Part shown: piece by piece, positions 1-5,687 of the stretch
Layout of the letters: every line of letters starts with the position of its first letter
Numbering within the stretch: position 1 is the stretch's first letter
Assembly: GCA_902385025.1 (NCBI GenBank)
Contig: CABMDX010000384.1
Span: forward strand, 1 to 8,243
Direction of reading: 5' to 3'
Origin: an uncultured archaeon
GTDB taxonomy: Archaea; Halobacteriota; Methanosarcinia; Methanotrichales; Methanotrichaceae
Length of the DNA: 8,243 nucleotides
Made by a program: the position numbers and the translations under genes
The notes under the pieces: model-generated
What the model was told of the DNA's origin: nothing
What the model saw: only the letters and a program-made list of their open reading frames with translations
The model's database searches: none

Positions 1-161
1 AATAGTAATCGACTGAATTTTCTTTTCACAACACATTATAATGCAATTTCTGGATCAATGCACCTCACTGTGAAATACTATTCTGAATACTATGAAAGCT
101 TTATTCCTGAAAATAACTCAAAATACATGTTTTTAACTATTAACTACAACTTTCAACTCTT
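1..161. other. AT-rich intergenic stretch, no gene seen
   Basis: This AT-rich stretch has stops in all frames and no recognisable coding signal. It leads directly into the promoter at 162-177. I see no terminator, tRNA or repeat in it. It may include the end of an intergenic region belonging to a gene outside the window. Confidence 0.6.
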
Positions 162-177
162 GGAAAAGCTTTATATA
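162..177 (+). promoter_or_regulatory. Strong archaeal promoter (BRE + TATA) for the GGGA-rich RNA
   Basis: A purine-rich BRE-like GGAAAAG (162-168) is followed directly by the TATA box CTTTATATA (169-177), a near-ideal archaeal core promoter on the + strand. With the usual 24-26 base spacing from the TATA centre, transcription should start near G200 or G202. No start codon with a plausible reading frame follows for more than 900 bases, so this promoter appears to drive a non-coding RNA or a very long leader. The motif is seen directly; the start position is inferred. Confidence 0.72.
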
Positions 178-394
178 CCACCAAAACCAGTTTAATATTG
201 TGCCAAAACGGCCAGACAACCTGTCAAATAACAAGACGGGGTGAAGGGAGGCTTATTCGTCTGAGGGGATGGATGAACCTTCGCAGAAACCAAAATCAGT
301 AAGAGGGGCGTAAAACAGCGAATACATCGGAAGAATGGGCTACTGTCTCGGTTCATAAATATATTCACAAAAGAGCAACACTGTGATAGGGCCT

Positions 395-411
395 TATTCA
401 TCCTATGAATA
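395..411 (+). other. Hairpin in the candidate RNA, 7-bp stem with CCT loop
   Basis: TATTCAT (395-401) is the perfect reverse complement of ATGAATA (405-411), leaving a 3-base loop CCT. It is one of the hairpins in the candidate RNA that does not present a GGGA loop. Confidence 0.5.
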
Positions 412-490
412 GTCTCGCTAGCTCGTGCAAGCAGACGTCACCGAAATAACGAAGGGAAGGGGACGATGGGAGTAGCAATGAAGGGGATAA

Positions 491-509
491 GGTGGCCCGC
501 AAGGCCATC
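491..509 (+). other. Hairpin GGTGGCC/GGCCATC with CGCAA loop
   Basis: TGGCC (493-497) pairs with GGCCA (503-507) around the loop CGCAA (498-502). The stem extends by a G-T wobble and a G-C pair to seven pairs. It lies just 3' of the motif GAAGGGGATAA, which it could help expose. Confidence 0.5.
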
Positions 510-552
510 GGAAAATGGTAAACTGCTTCACAGATGTTACGCTTTTCTCAAA

Positions 553-567
553 GGGATGGCACAAAAA
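553..567 (+). repeat. 15-mer direct repeat, copy 1 (GGGATGGCACAAAAA)
   Basis: The 15-mer GGGATGGCACAAAAA recurs exactly at 839-853. Here it forms the loop of a hairpin with stem TTTCTC (544-549) and GAGAAA (569-574). An exact 15-base repeat inside one sub-kilobase non-coding region is unlikely by chance and suggests an internally repetitive RNA. Confidence 0.6.
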
Positions 568-621
568 AGAGAAACGAAAGGGAGTGCATATCGGACGCTG
601 GAATACTCGTCTGTCTACAGA

Positions 622-661
622 CTGTTCACTGCCGGAAAGGGACGGCAAGTGACGAGAACAG
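622..661 (+). other. Extended hairpin with GAAAGGGA loop, copy A
   Basis: The inner stem GCCG (631-634) with CGGC (643-646) closes the 8-base loop GAAAGGGA (635-642). ACT (628-630) with AGT (648-650) and CTGTTC (622-627) with GAACAG (656-661) extend the stem below an internal loop. A small tetraloop hairpin (GTCTG 609-613 with CAGAC 618-622) abuts it. The loop is identical to that at 711-718, on a stem of different sequence. Confidence 0.62.
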
Positions 662-697
662 AATCGAGATTTCAGATGCCTCGGCCTTTTGAATAGA

Positions 698-730
698 GCC
701 CAAACTATCGGAAAGGGACGATAGAGGGGC
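698..730 (+). other. Extended hairpin with GAAAGGGA loop, copy B
   Basis: CTATCG (705-710) pairs perfectly with CGATAG (719-724) around the loop GAAAGGGA (711-718). Below an asymmetric internal loop (AAA against AG), GCCC (698-701) pairs with GGGC (727-730), giving ten pairs in all. Loop sequence and size match copy A, while the stem differs by compensatory changes. The shared 12-mer CGGAAAGGGACG occurs at 633-644 and 709-720. Confidence 0.65.
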
Positions 731-838
731 AACGGTCGGGAGTGTCCGGCAGTATTGAAGGGAATGGGCCAAATGCTGTGGTACGGTAAGGGGATGAAGG
801 GAGTCCGGTTCACACACTGCAGTCTTGGTCCTATCGAG

Positions 839-853
839 GGGATGGCACAAAAA
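839..853 (+). repeat. 15-mer direct repeat, copy 2 (GGGATGGCACAAAAA)
   Basis: This is the second exact copy of the 15-mer at 553-567, here preceded by CTATCGAG and followed by GGGATTT. The flanks differ from copy 1, so the shared block is confined to the motif itself. Confidence 0.6.
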
Positions 854-866
854 GGGATTTGTTGCA

Positions 867-910
867 GGATCGGGGCGGCATTGAGGGGGAAAACTATGCC
901 ACTCCGATCC
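867..910 (+). other. Long two-part hairpin with a GGGGG-containing loop
   Basis: GGATCGG (867-873) pairs with CCGATCC (904-910) and GGCAT (877-881) pairs with ATGCC (896-900). Only a 3x3 internal loop lies between them, and G875-C902 and a G-T wobble may pair within it. The 14-base apical loop (882-895) carries five G and four A. With at least 12 Watson-Crick pairs, this is the most stable single hairpin I can find in the candidate RNA. Confidence 0.65.
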
Positions 911-982
911 GAGATGAAGGGGTTATGGAGGGGAAAATAGATGAGAGGACATATTAAGCTGTTCACATTGCGGATAGACCCT

Positions 983-1061
983 CAGAGGATGCATCAGCAG
1001 CAAGCTGCCGGGGCAAATGATGGCATCAGCTCTGGACTATGTCGTGGTACATCATCCTCTG
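983..1061 (+). other. 9-bp closing helix near the 3' end of the candidate RNA
   Basis: CAGAGGATG (983-991) is the exact reverse complement of CATCCTCTG (1053-1061). The enclosed segment has a direct near-repeat, GATGCATCAGC (988-998) and GATGGCATCAGC (1019-1030), and a small hairpin built on GCAG and CTGC. This helix may mark the 3' domain of the RNA or a leader element for the gene at 1124. Confidence 0.5.
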
Positions 1062-1107
1062 TCGAGCGCGCATTTCTGCCGGCCATGCAGGAATTATTGT
1101 CCGCAAG

Positions 1108-1126
1108 ATAGTAAGGGACGACTATG
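1108..1126 (+). promoter_or_regulatory. Start-codon hairpin with AAGGGACG loop
   Basis: ATAGT (1108-1112) pairs with ACTAT (1121-1125) around the loop AAGGGACG (1113-1120). The A and U of the start codon at 1124 are the last two bases of the stem. AGGG could serve as a weak Shine-Dalgarno sequence at normal spacing, so the hairpin may control initiation. The loop shares AAGGGAC with the hairpins at 635-643 and 712-719. Control of translation is inference. Confidence 0.55.
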
Positions 1127-1600
1127 AGGATCCGGATAGAGATAGAAGACAAAGGGCTCAAATCTTCCCACGAGTTTGAGTCACAGAATATGGATGGGGA
1201 GGCTTTGCGAGAACGCATTATAGGCTTTCTATCAGCGTCCGGTGTCTTCGAGGGCCCAGAGGTAAAGGGCAGATCGGCAGCCAATGCATATGATTACCCA
1301 GGCAGCAGTGGAACGCTGATGGACCGTCTGGAAGGATTCATTAAATTCGAGTTTTCCAATACATGGTTCACAACTCAGGAGCTTAGAGAAAAATATGAGA
1401 CTGTCGCGGATGATATCAAGCTCAGCACAGTCTCGACTTATCTATCCCGTATGAACCGCGATGGTCTTCTGGACCGCAGGGGAAACCGAAATAACCGGCA
1501 ATATAGGTTGATCGAGAAGATCGAACCGGAAGCATCAGTGCCTCAGAATTATCAGCGCCAGAATAGCTATGAAAAGAAGAGAGCAGAAAGCAGATGGTAA
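1124..1600 (+). CDS. Small winged-helix protein of unknown function
   Basis: This 158-residue protein matches no family I can name. It starts with a charged strand-like segment (MRIRIEIEDKG) and a helical stretch at about 22-39. A typical winged helix follows at about 66-131: helix 1 near MDRLEGFIKFEF, helix 2 near TTQELREKY (83-91), a recognition helix near LSTVSTYLSRMNRDGLL (100-116) and a basic wing near DRRGNRNNRQYRL. The tail (140-158) is basic and probably disordered, and could contact nucleic acid. It has no signal peptide or membrane segment, so it is cytoplasmic. The ATG at 1124 is chosen because it is the first in frame and gives a good N-terminal strand; the only Shine-Dalgarno-like sequence is the AGGG inside the hairpin at 1108-1126. 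It lies directly downstream of the GGGA-rich RNA, with no clear promoter of its own apart from a weak CATATTAAG at 949-957. It could be a transcription factor or an RNA-binding partner of that RNA. Confidence 0.75.
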   Translation: MRIRIEIEDKGLKSSHEFESQNMDGEALRERIIGFLSASGVFEGPEVKGRSAANAYDYPGSSGTLMDRLEGFIKFEFSNTWFTTQELREKYETVADDIKLSTVSTYLSRMNRDGLLDRRGNRNNRQYRLIEKIEPEASVPQNYQRQNSYEKKRAESRW

Positions 1601-1670
1601 AAAGGCCCGGCCGGAAAGCCATTTTGAGCTTCCCACCTCCCATACAGTCTTTCGCCATGAATTTCCGGCC
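1599..1670 (-). terminator. Possible terminator of the ribK-ribB-TPR operon
   Basis: On the minus strand, just past the TPR stop codon, the inverted repeat GGCCGGAAA / TTTCCGGCC (1662-1670 with 1609-1617) is followed by GGGCC and a T5 run (1603-1599). The 44-base loop is long for a classical hairpin, but the T-run alone can stop archaeal RNA polymerase. The repeat lies between two convergent genes. Confidence 0.35.
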
Positions 1671-1686
1671 TGGTTCCTCTGCTTAT

Positions 1687-4600
1687 TTAGACTCCTTTAA
1701 GGCTTGTTCGGGTCAGATTACTGCTGTAGATGGCATAAGAGTTCTGCGGATCTAATTGCAGCACCCTATCAAAGGCGCTTTGAGCCTCTTTTGTTTGATT
1801 TGTCGCTACAAGAGCGAGGCCCGCGCAATACAATGCGATTGTATTTTCGGGCTGAAGCTGGATGGCTTTTCTAAAGCTTTGCAGGGCCTCCTCCGGCTTT
1901 CCGGTCTGGTTTTGGGCCATGCCCAGGCCCAGCCACGCCTGAGCATCTTCTGGAGCAAGACTTGTGGCATTCCTGTAGGCATCGACGGATTGGCCGTAGC
2001 TCCCCAGGATGTAATAAACCATTGCCAGGTTATACCAGACCTCCTCGGAAACTGTATTTGCTTTGCATGCCTCTTCCAGGCTTTCTCTTGCCTCTCCCAG
2101 CCTTCCCGACAGAGCCAGCAGGCTTCCTCTATTGGACAGAGCGGCATAATTCGTTGGGTCGCCCTCGAGTATTCTCTCAAAGCATTGCAATGCCCCGGAA
2201 CTATTGCCCAGGCCCACAAGCGCCAACCCCTTACCCATCAAGGCATCTTTATCCTCAGGTTTGAGATTAAGGGACTTGTCGTAGAGCTGCAATGATTGGC
2301 TATATTCTCCCAAGCTTGAGCGGACATCGGCCATTCCCCTGTAGCTTCTGGCATTGCCGGGATCATTGTTAATGGAACGATTGTAAAGCTGGAGAGCGCC
2401 GCTGTAGTTGCCCTTTTCTCTTTGCAGGTCGCCGGCTCCGGAAAGTGCATTCGGGTTTCTCGGATCAATGTGTTGGGCAGACTCATAACACTGCATTGCT
2501 CCTTTCAGGTCTTGCAGGCGCAAAAGTGCGTCACCCTTCCCCGTCCAGGCATCTGTATTATTTTTCTGCAGGGCAAGAGCTGCTTCATAGGATTGAAGGG
2601 CGGACCTGTAGTCAGCCTGGGCAAAATAGGCATTTGCCTCTCCGAGCAATGCTCCGATGCGTCCCGGATCAATTGCCAGGACCTTCTTGAAGTACGGCAA
2701 GGCCTTTTCAGGAGCGTTCTTTCGCAGGAGCAGGTCTCCCTTGCCTAAAAGCGCCTGGATATTGCTTGCATTCAGAGATATGACTCGTTCATAGGCCTCC
2801 ATTGCACCTGAAAGATTCTTCTGATCGGAGAGCACATCTCCTTTGCCCATGAGCGCACGGATGCTATTCGGATTCAGGGAGAGCACTCTCTCATAATATT
2901 GCAGTGCTTTATCCTTCTGTCCCTGCATCTGCAAAGCATCTCCCTCTCCCTCCAGGGCTCTGATGTTTTTCGGGTCCAAGGCGATGACCTTCTCAAAGCT
3001 GTCTATGGCCGAGGCATAATTCTGCATTTTCAGGAGAGCGTCTCCTCTTCCAAGCAGCGATTGTTGGCTTTTTGGTTCTATTTGCAGAGCCTGCCAAAAG
3101 GCCTGGGCCGAAGCGCCATAATCCTGCAGGGCATAGAGCGACTGGGCTTTTCCCATAATTGATTTATTATCAGAGGGGTTGCGACGCACTGCAGCTTCAT
3201 AATAGCTCAGAGCCTGATCATATCTCTGGAGGGCATATAAAGCGTCGCCATTGCCGGATAGGGCCGCAATATTCTCCGGATCTTTCTGCAGGACCCGATT
3301 AAAGCAATTCATGGCATCCTCATAACTTTTTTGTTGCAGGAGAAGAAGACCCTTATTCAGAGTTGCAGGGGTGTTATTTCCATCCAGCTTCTCTGCCATA
3401 TCATAGCTATGCAGGGCACCATCTGAGTCTCCCTGACTCTGCTGGACTCCGGCAAGGCTCGCGTAAAGCGTCGAGTTCCCGCCATCCAGCCGCAGTGCAG
3501 AGTAAAAGCACAGCTCTGCCATTTTGTATCTTCCAGCGGTCTCCTGGATGCGGCCCTTCCAGGCCCAGGCCTCAGAGCTGGATTGATTGATCTCCAGAGC
3601 CTTGTTCAGGCAGACGACTGCATCCCTGGATCGCCCCAGCCGCCAGAGGGCCACGCCCTTGTAGAGCCATGCTTCGGCGCTCTTGCCACCCAATTCCAAA
3701 GATTTATTGAAGCTCTCCAGAGCACGCGAATAGGAGCCATTTCGGCTCAGGCTCAGGCCCTGTAACAAATAATAATTGAAATCGTGCTCTCCTGCAGACA
3801 TATCCTTTTTCGTTATGCCAGAGGCGTTTCCCGATTCGCTCCGGTTCCGGCCTACATTCATCAGGGCCGAAGCCCTCTTTTTTCCTGCCTCTGCAGGCAG
3901 GTTATTGGGAAGGAGGACAAGTGCCGTCTCGTAGCTCTCAATAGCCTCGGAGAAGAGGCTCCGGTTCAGAAGGCTATTGCCCTCCTGTGTCAGAGCATCG
4001 ACAAGGCCTGCGACTGCCTCTTCGCTCCTGGGATTCAGCCTCGAAGCCTCCTCAAAAAGCTCCCTGGCTCGTGTGATATCTCCTTTCTTGAGAATTTCAT
4101 GGCCCTGTCCTACCAGGGCCAGGGCTTTGCCCTCTTTTGCCTCCTGATCCGTAGGATTGGCAGCGAGTGCAAGATTGAAGCAGCTATGGGCCTCTTCAGA
4201 TCTTCCCAGATGCGTAAGCGCAGTCCCCTTTAGCTTCTGGGCCTGGATGTTGGCAGGGTCAAGGGCGAGAACCGAATTGCTGATGCTAAGAGAGCTCTCG
4301 AACTTGTGGTCATAAAGACCAGCCTGGCCCAGAGAGAGCAGCGCTTTTATCATTCCAGCAGTCGCCTGGGCCTTTGCTTTCGTGCTCTCGCTCAGGCGGG
4401 AGGCATTGGCATAGCGATTGATTGCATCTCCATAGTCTCCTTTTTCCATAGATGCATTGCCTCTTCCCATCCACGCCTCGGCAAGGCTTTTGTCCAAAGA
4501 TAGTGCCTTGTCGTAGGACTTTTCTGCCCGCCGCCAATCACCGGCCAGCTCGCTTGCCTTCGCATCCTCCAGCCAGATGCCTGGAATTTGAGGCTCCCAC

Positions 4601-4926
4601 TTAAGTGCAAGATTAAAGCATAGCTCTGCCATCTTGTAGCGGCCCATTAGCAGATATGCCTGGCCCTTGCCGCGCCATGCCGAGGCGTTCTCGCCATCGA
4701 TCCTTGTAGCGCTCTCAAAGCAGTCAACAGCCTCCTGAAGGCTGCCCTTGAAAAGCGCGTCATCTCCCTTTTTCAGCCAGCAGGCAGCACTTCCCTTGTC
4801 CTCTGTGCAGCTCTCGGAAGTGGCCATGGCCGTGGGAAACAGCAGCAAGACGCAGAACAAGAGAGCTAATAGCTGCAAAACGCCTGGATGCAAGGTGCAT
4901 CGCGGCATAAGAGAAGGCAATCGCAT
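1687..4926 (-). CDS. Secreted or surface-anchored giant TPR protein (about 28 TPRs)
   Basis: This protein of about 1079 residues is almost wholly tetratricopeptide repeats, which form a superhelical scaffold for protein binding. The start region encodes a signal peptide: basic residues, then a hydrophobic core (LQLLALLFCVLLLFP), then AMA, a likely signal peptidase site. About eight TPRs follow, some with extra residues. A Ser/Gly/Lys-rich linker then precedes about 20 regular 34-residue units showing the usual W/L-G-Y-A-F-A-P pattern, many ending in LDPxN or LNPxS. I see no catalytic domain. An in-frame GTG at 4965 and ATGs at 4926 and 4908 are possible starts, none with a clear Shine-Dalgarno. 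I prefer 4926; 4908 would give the most compact signal peptide. The gene lies 44 bases downstream of ribB and may be cotranscribed, though it has no evident role in riboflavin synthesis. RYKMAELCF occurs in two distant repeats (DNA at 4615-4641 and 3505-3531), a trace of internal duplication or conversion. The binding partner is unknown. Confidence 0.88.
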   Translation of the reverse strand: MRLPSLMPRCTLHPGVLQLLALLFCVLLLFPTAMATSESCTEDKGSAACWLKKGDDALFKGSLQEAVDCFESATRIDGENASAWRGKGQAYLLMGRYKMAELCFNLALKWEPQIPGIWLEDAKASELAGDWRRAEKSYDKALSLDKSLAEAWMGRGNASMEKGDYGDAINRYANASRLSESTKAKAQATAGMIKALLSLGQAGLYDHKFESSLSISNSVLALDPANIQAQKLKGTALTHLGRSEEAHSCFNLALAANPTDQEAKEGKALALVGQGHEILKKGDITRARELFEEASRLNPRSEEAVAGLVDALTQEGNSLLNRSLFSEAIESYETALVLLPNNLPAEAGKKRASALMNVGRNRSESGNASGITKKDMSAGEHDFNYYLLQGLSLSRNGSYSRALESFNKSLELGGKSAEAWLYKGVALWRLGRSRDAVVCLNKALEINQSSSEAWAWKGRIQETAGRYKMAELCFYSALRLDGGNSTLYASLAGVQQSQGDSDGALHSYDMAEKLDGNNTPATLNKGLLLLQQKSYEDAMNCFNRVLQKDPENIAALSGNGDALYALQRYDQALSYYEAAVRRNPSDNKSIMGKAQSLYALQDYGASAQAFWQALQIEPKSQQSLLGRGDALLKMQNYASAIDSFEKVIALDPKNIRALEGEGDALQMQGQKDKALQYYERVLSLNPNSIRALMGKGDVLSDQKNLSGAMEAYERVISLNASNIQALLGKGDLLLRKNAPEKALPYFKKVLAIDPGRIGALLGEANAYFAQADYRSALQSYEAALALQKNNTDAWTGKGDALLRLQDLKGAMQCYESAQHIDPRNPNALSGAGDLQREKGNYSGALQLYNRSINNDPGNARSYRGMADVRSSLGEYSQSLQLYDKSLNLKPEDKDALMGKGLALVGLGNSSGALQCFERILEGDPTNYAALSNRGSLLALSGRLGEARESLEEACKANTVSEEVWYNLAMVYYILGSYGQSVDAYRNATSLAPEDAQAWLGLGMAQNQTGKPEEALQSFRKAIQLQPENTIALYCAGLALVATNQTKEAQSAFDRVLQLDPQNSYAIYSSNLTRTSLKGV

Positions 4927-4970
4927 ATGGGCATGGGAGCAGGAAAACTTATGCAATGGAATCACTGCTT

Positions 4971-5687
4971 TTAATTTGAGTCTTGATCGGATATAATCGT
5001 GCCTCTGAACAGAGCCTCGACATCTCTTCCTTCCACAAAAGCAAGACCATTTGCGGCAGCGTAGCTCATTGCATCGCCTTTGGACAGTGCCTGTCCGGTT
5101 TCACCGTTCAGCATTTCGCACACCACCGTAGCAGGTATGACCCCGGCTGCCTTTGCCAGAACCATGGAAAGCTCAGTCTGGCCGCGCCGATCTCTCAGGA
5201 GGCCGGGAGCTGTGCGAAGAAGCGGCACATGACCGGGCGAGCGGAATCTGTCTCCGAATTTTATTTTGCTATCCTTCAAGGATTCTGCAGTTATCGCCGC
5301 CAGCTCTCTGATAGTCAGGCTCCTATCTGCATCTGTAATGCCTGTGTAGGTTTTGCGGTGATTAACCCATAAGGAGAAGGAGGAACGGACATCGTAAGGA
5401 ATGTCGCCTGCCTTTTCAGAGACAAGTTCAAGCGCAGGAAGGGTTTTTCCGGATCCTGCGGCTTCCATCAAGATATCCGAGAAATAGGGAAGCCCGAGCC
5501 TCCTGCAGGCAAGCGGATCGATGGCGACGCAGATCAATCCTCCGGCATCCTTGCGCATCTGGTAGACAATGCGGGGAGTGATAAATTCTGCCGCTATCAC
5601 CAGATCAGTCTCTTTCTCCCGGTCATCGAAGTCGTAGAGAAGTATTGCTTTTCCTTCTGCCAGCGCTCGAATAGCCTGTAAGGTCAT
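4971..5687 (-). CDS. ribB: 3,4-dihydroxy-2-butanone 4-phosphate synthase
   Basis: RibB converts ribulose 5-phosphate to 3,4-dihydroxy-2-butanone 4-phosphate and formate, supplying the four-carbon unit of riboflavin. At 238 residues it is a stand-alone archaeal-type enzyme without the RibA fusion common in bacteria. Visible motifs are the acidic catalytic loop DFDDREKETD (19-28), RKDAGGLICVAI (45-56), PYDVRSSFSL (97-106), NHRKTYTGITDADRSLTI (109-126) and FRSPGHVPLLR (148-158). One oddity is residue 170, which is Gln (GQTE) where the family normally has the metal-binding His (GHTE). The codon is CAG, one base from a His codon, and the frame around it is intact. The ATG overlaps the ribK stop by four bases (ATGA), so translation is probably coupled. 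Identification is firm; whether the enzyme is fully active with Gln170 is open. Confidence 0.95.
   Translation of the reverse strand: MTLQAIRALAEGKAILLYDFDDREKETDLVIAAEFITPRIVYQMRKDAGGLICVAIDPLACRRLGLPYFSDILMEAAGSGKTLPALELVSEKAGDIPYDVRSSFSLWVNHRKTYTGITDADRSLTIRELAAITAESLKDSKIKFGDRFRSPGHVPLLRTAPGLLRDRRGQTELSMVLAKAAGVIPATVVCEMLNGETGQALSKGDAMSYAAANGLAFVEGRDVEALFRGTIISDQDSN

Larger units (their letters stand above)
200..1062 (+). ncRNA. Candidate large structured RNA with repeated GGGA-loop hairpins
   Basis: No convincing protein gene lies here, yet the region follows a strong promoter and is highly organised. Between about 200 and 980 I count about 26 runs of GGG or longer on the + strand against two or three runs of CCC. 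Most G-runs sit in related purine motifs such as AAGGGGATGA, GAGGGGATGG and GAAAGGGACG. Many lie in or beside local hairpins (for example 395-411, 491-509, 544-574, 622-661, 698-730, 867-910). Two hairpins have identical 8-base loops on unrelated stems, which is what selection on RNA structure would give. The 3' end is uncertain: a 9-bp closing helix (983-991 with 1053-1061) suggests about 1062. No run of four or more T follows 700 before the gene at 1124, so the RNA may continue as that gene's leader. It matches no Rfam class I recognise. A regulatory sponge or riboregulator is inference. Confidence 0.55.

Noticed and set aside
204..691. Long-range helix pairing CAAAACGGCC (204-213) with GGCCTTTTG (683-691)
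   Set aside because: Nine pairs with one bulge over 470 bases can arise by chance in a region this long. Without homologues I cannot support it.
238..933. CRISPR array or tandem repeat array
   Set aside because: The motifs are short, unevenly spaced and sit in different contexts, with no constant repeat length or spacer pattern.
466..940. Two short + strand frames (466-696 and 755-940) inside the RNA
   Set aside because: Both products are short, rich in Gly, Lys, Arg and Met, and made mostly of the repeated GGGA motif. They show no domain and no good ribosome site, and repeated hairpins explain the sequence better.
418..966. Open frame of 182 codons on the minus strand opposite the RNA
   Set aside because: Its product is biased to Pro, Phe, Ser, His and Arg, as expected from reading the complement of G-runs. 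It has no domain, signal or Shine-Dalgarno, and the promoter in the region points the other way.
994..1284. Minus-strand frame across the start of the winged-helix gene
   Set aside because: It overlaps a better + strand gene with a clear fold, and its product shows no recognisable features.
1756..4537. Numerous open frames antisense to, or in other frames of, the TPR gene
   Set aside because: They recur because the TPR gene repeats with a 102-base period and low stop density. None has a domain or independent start signal.
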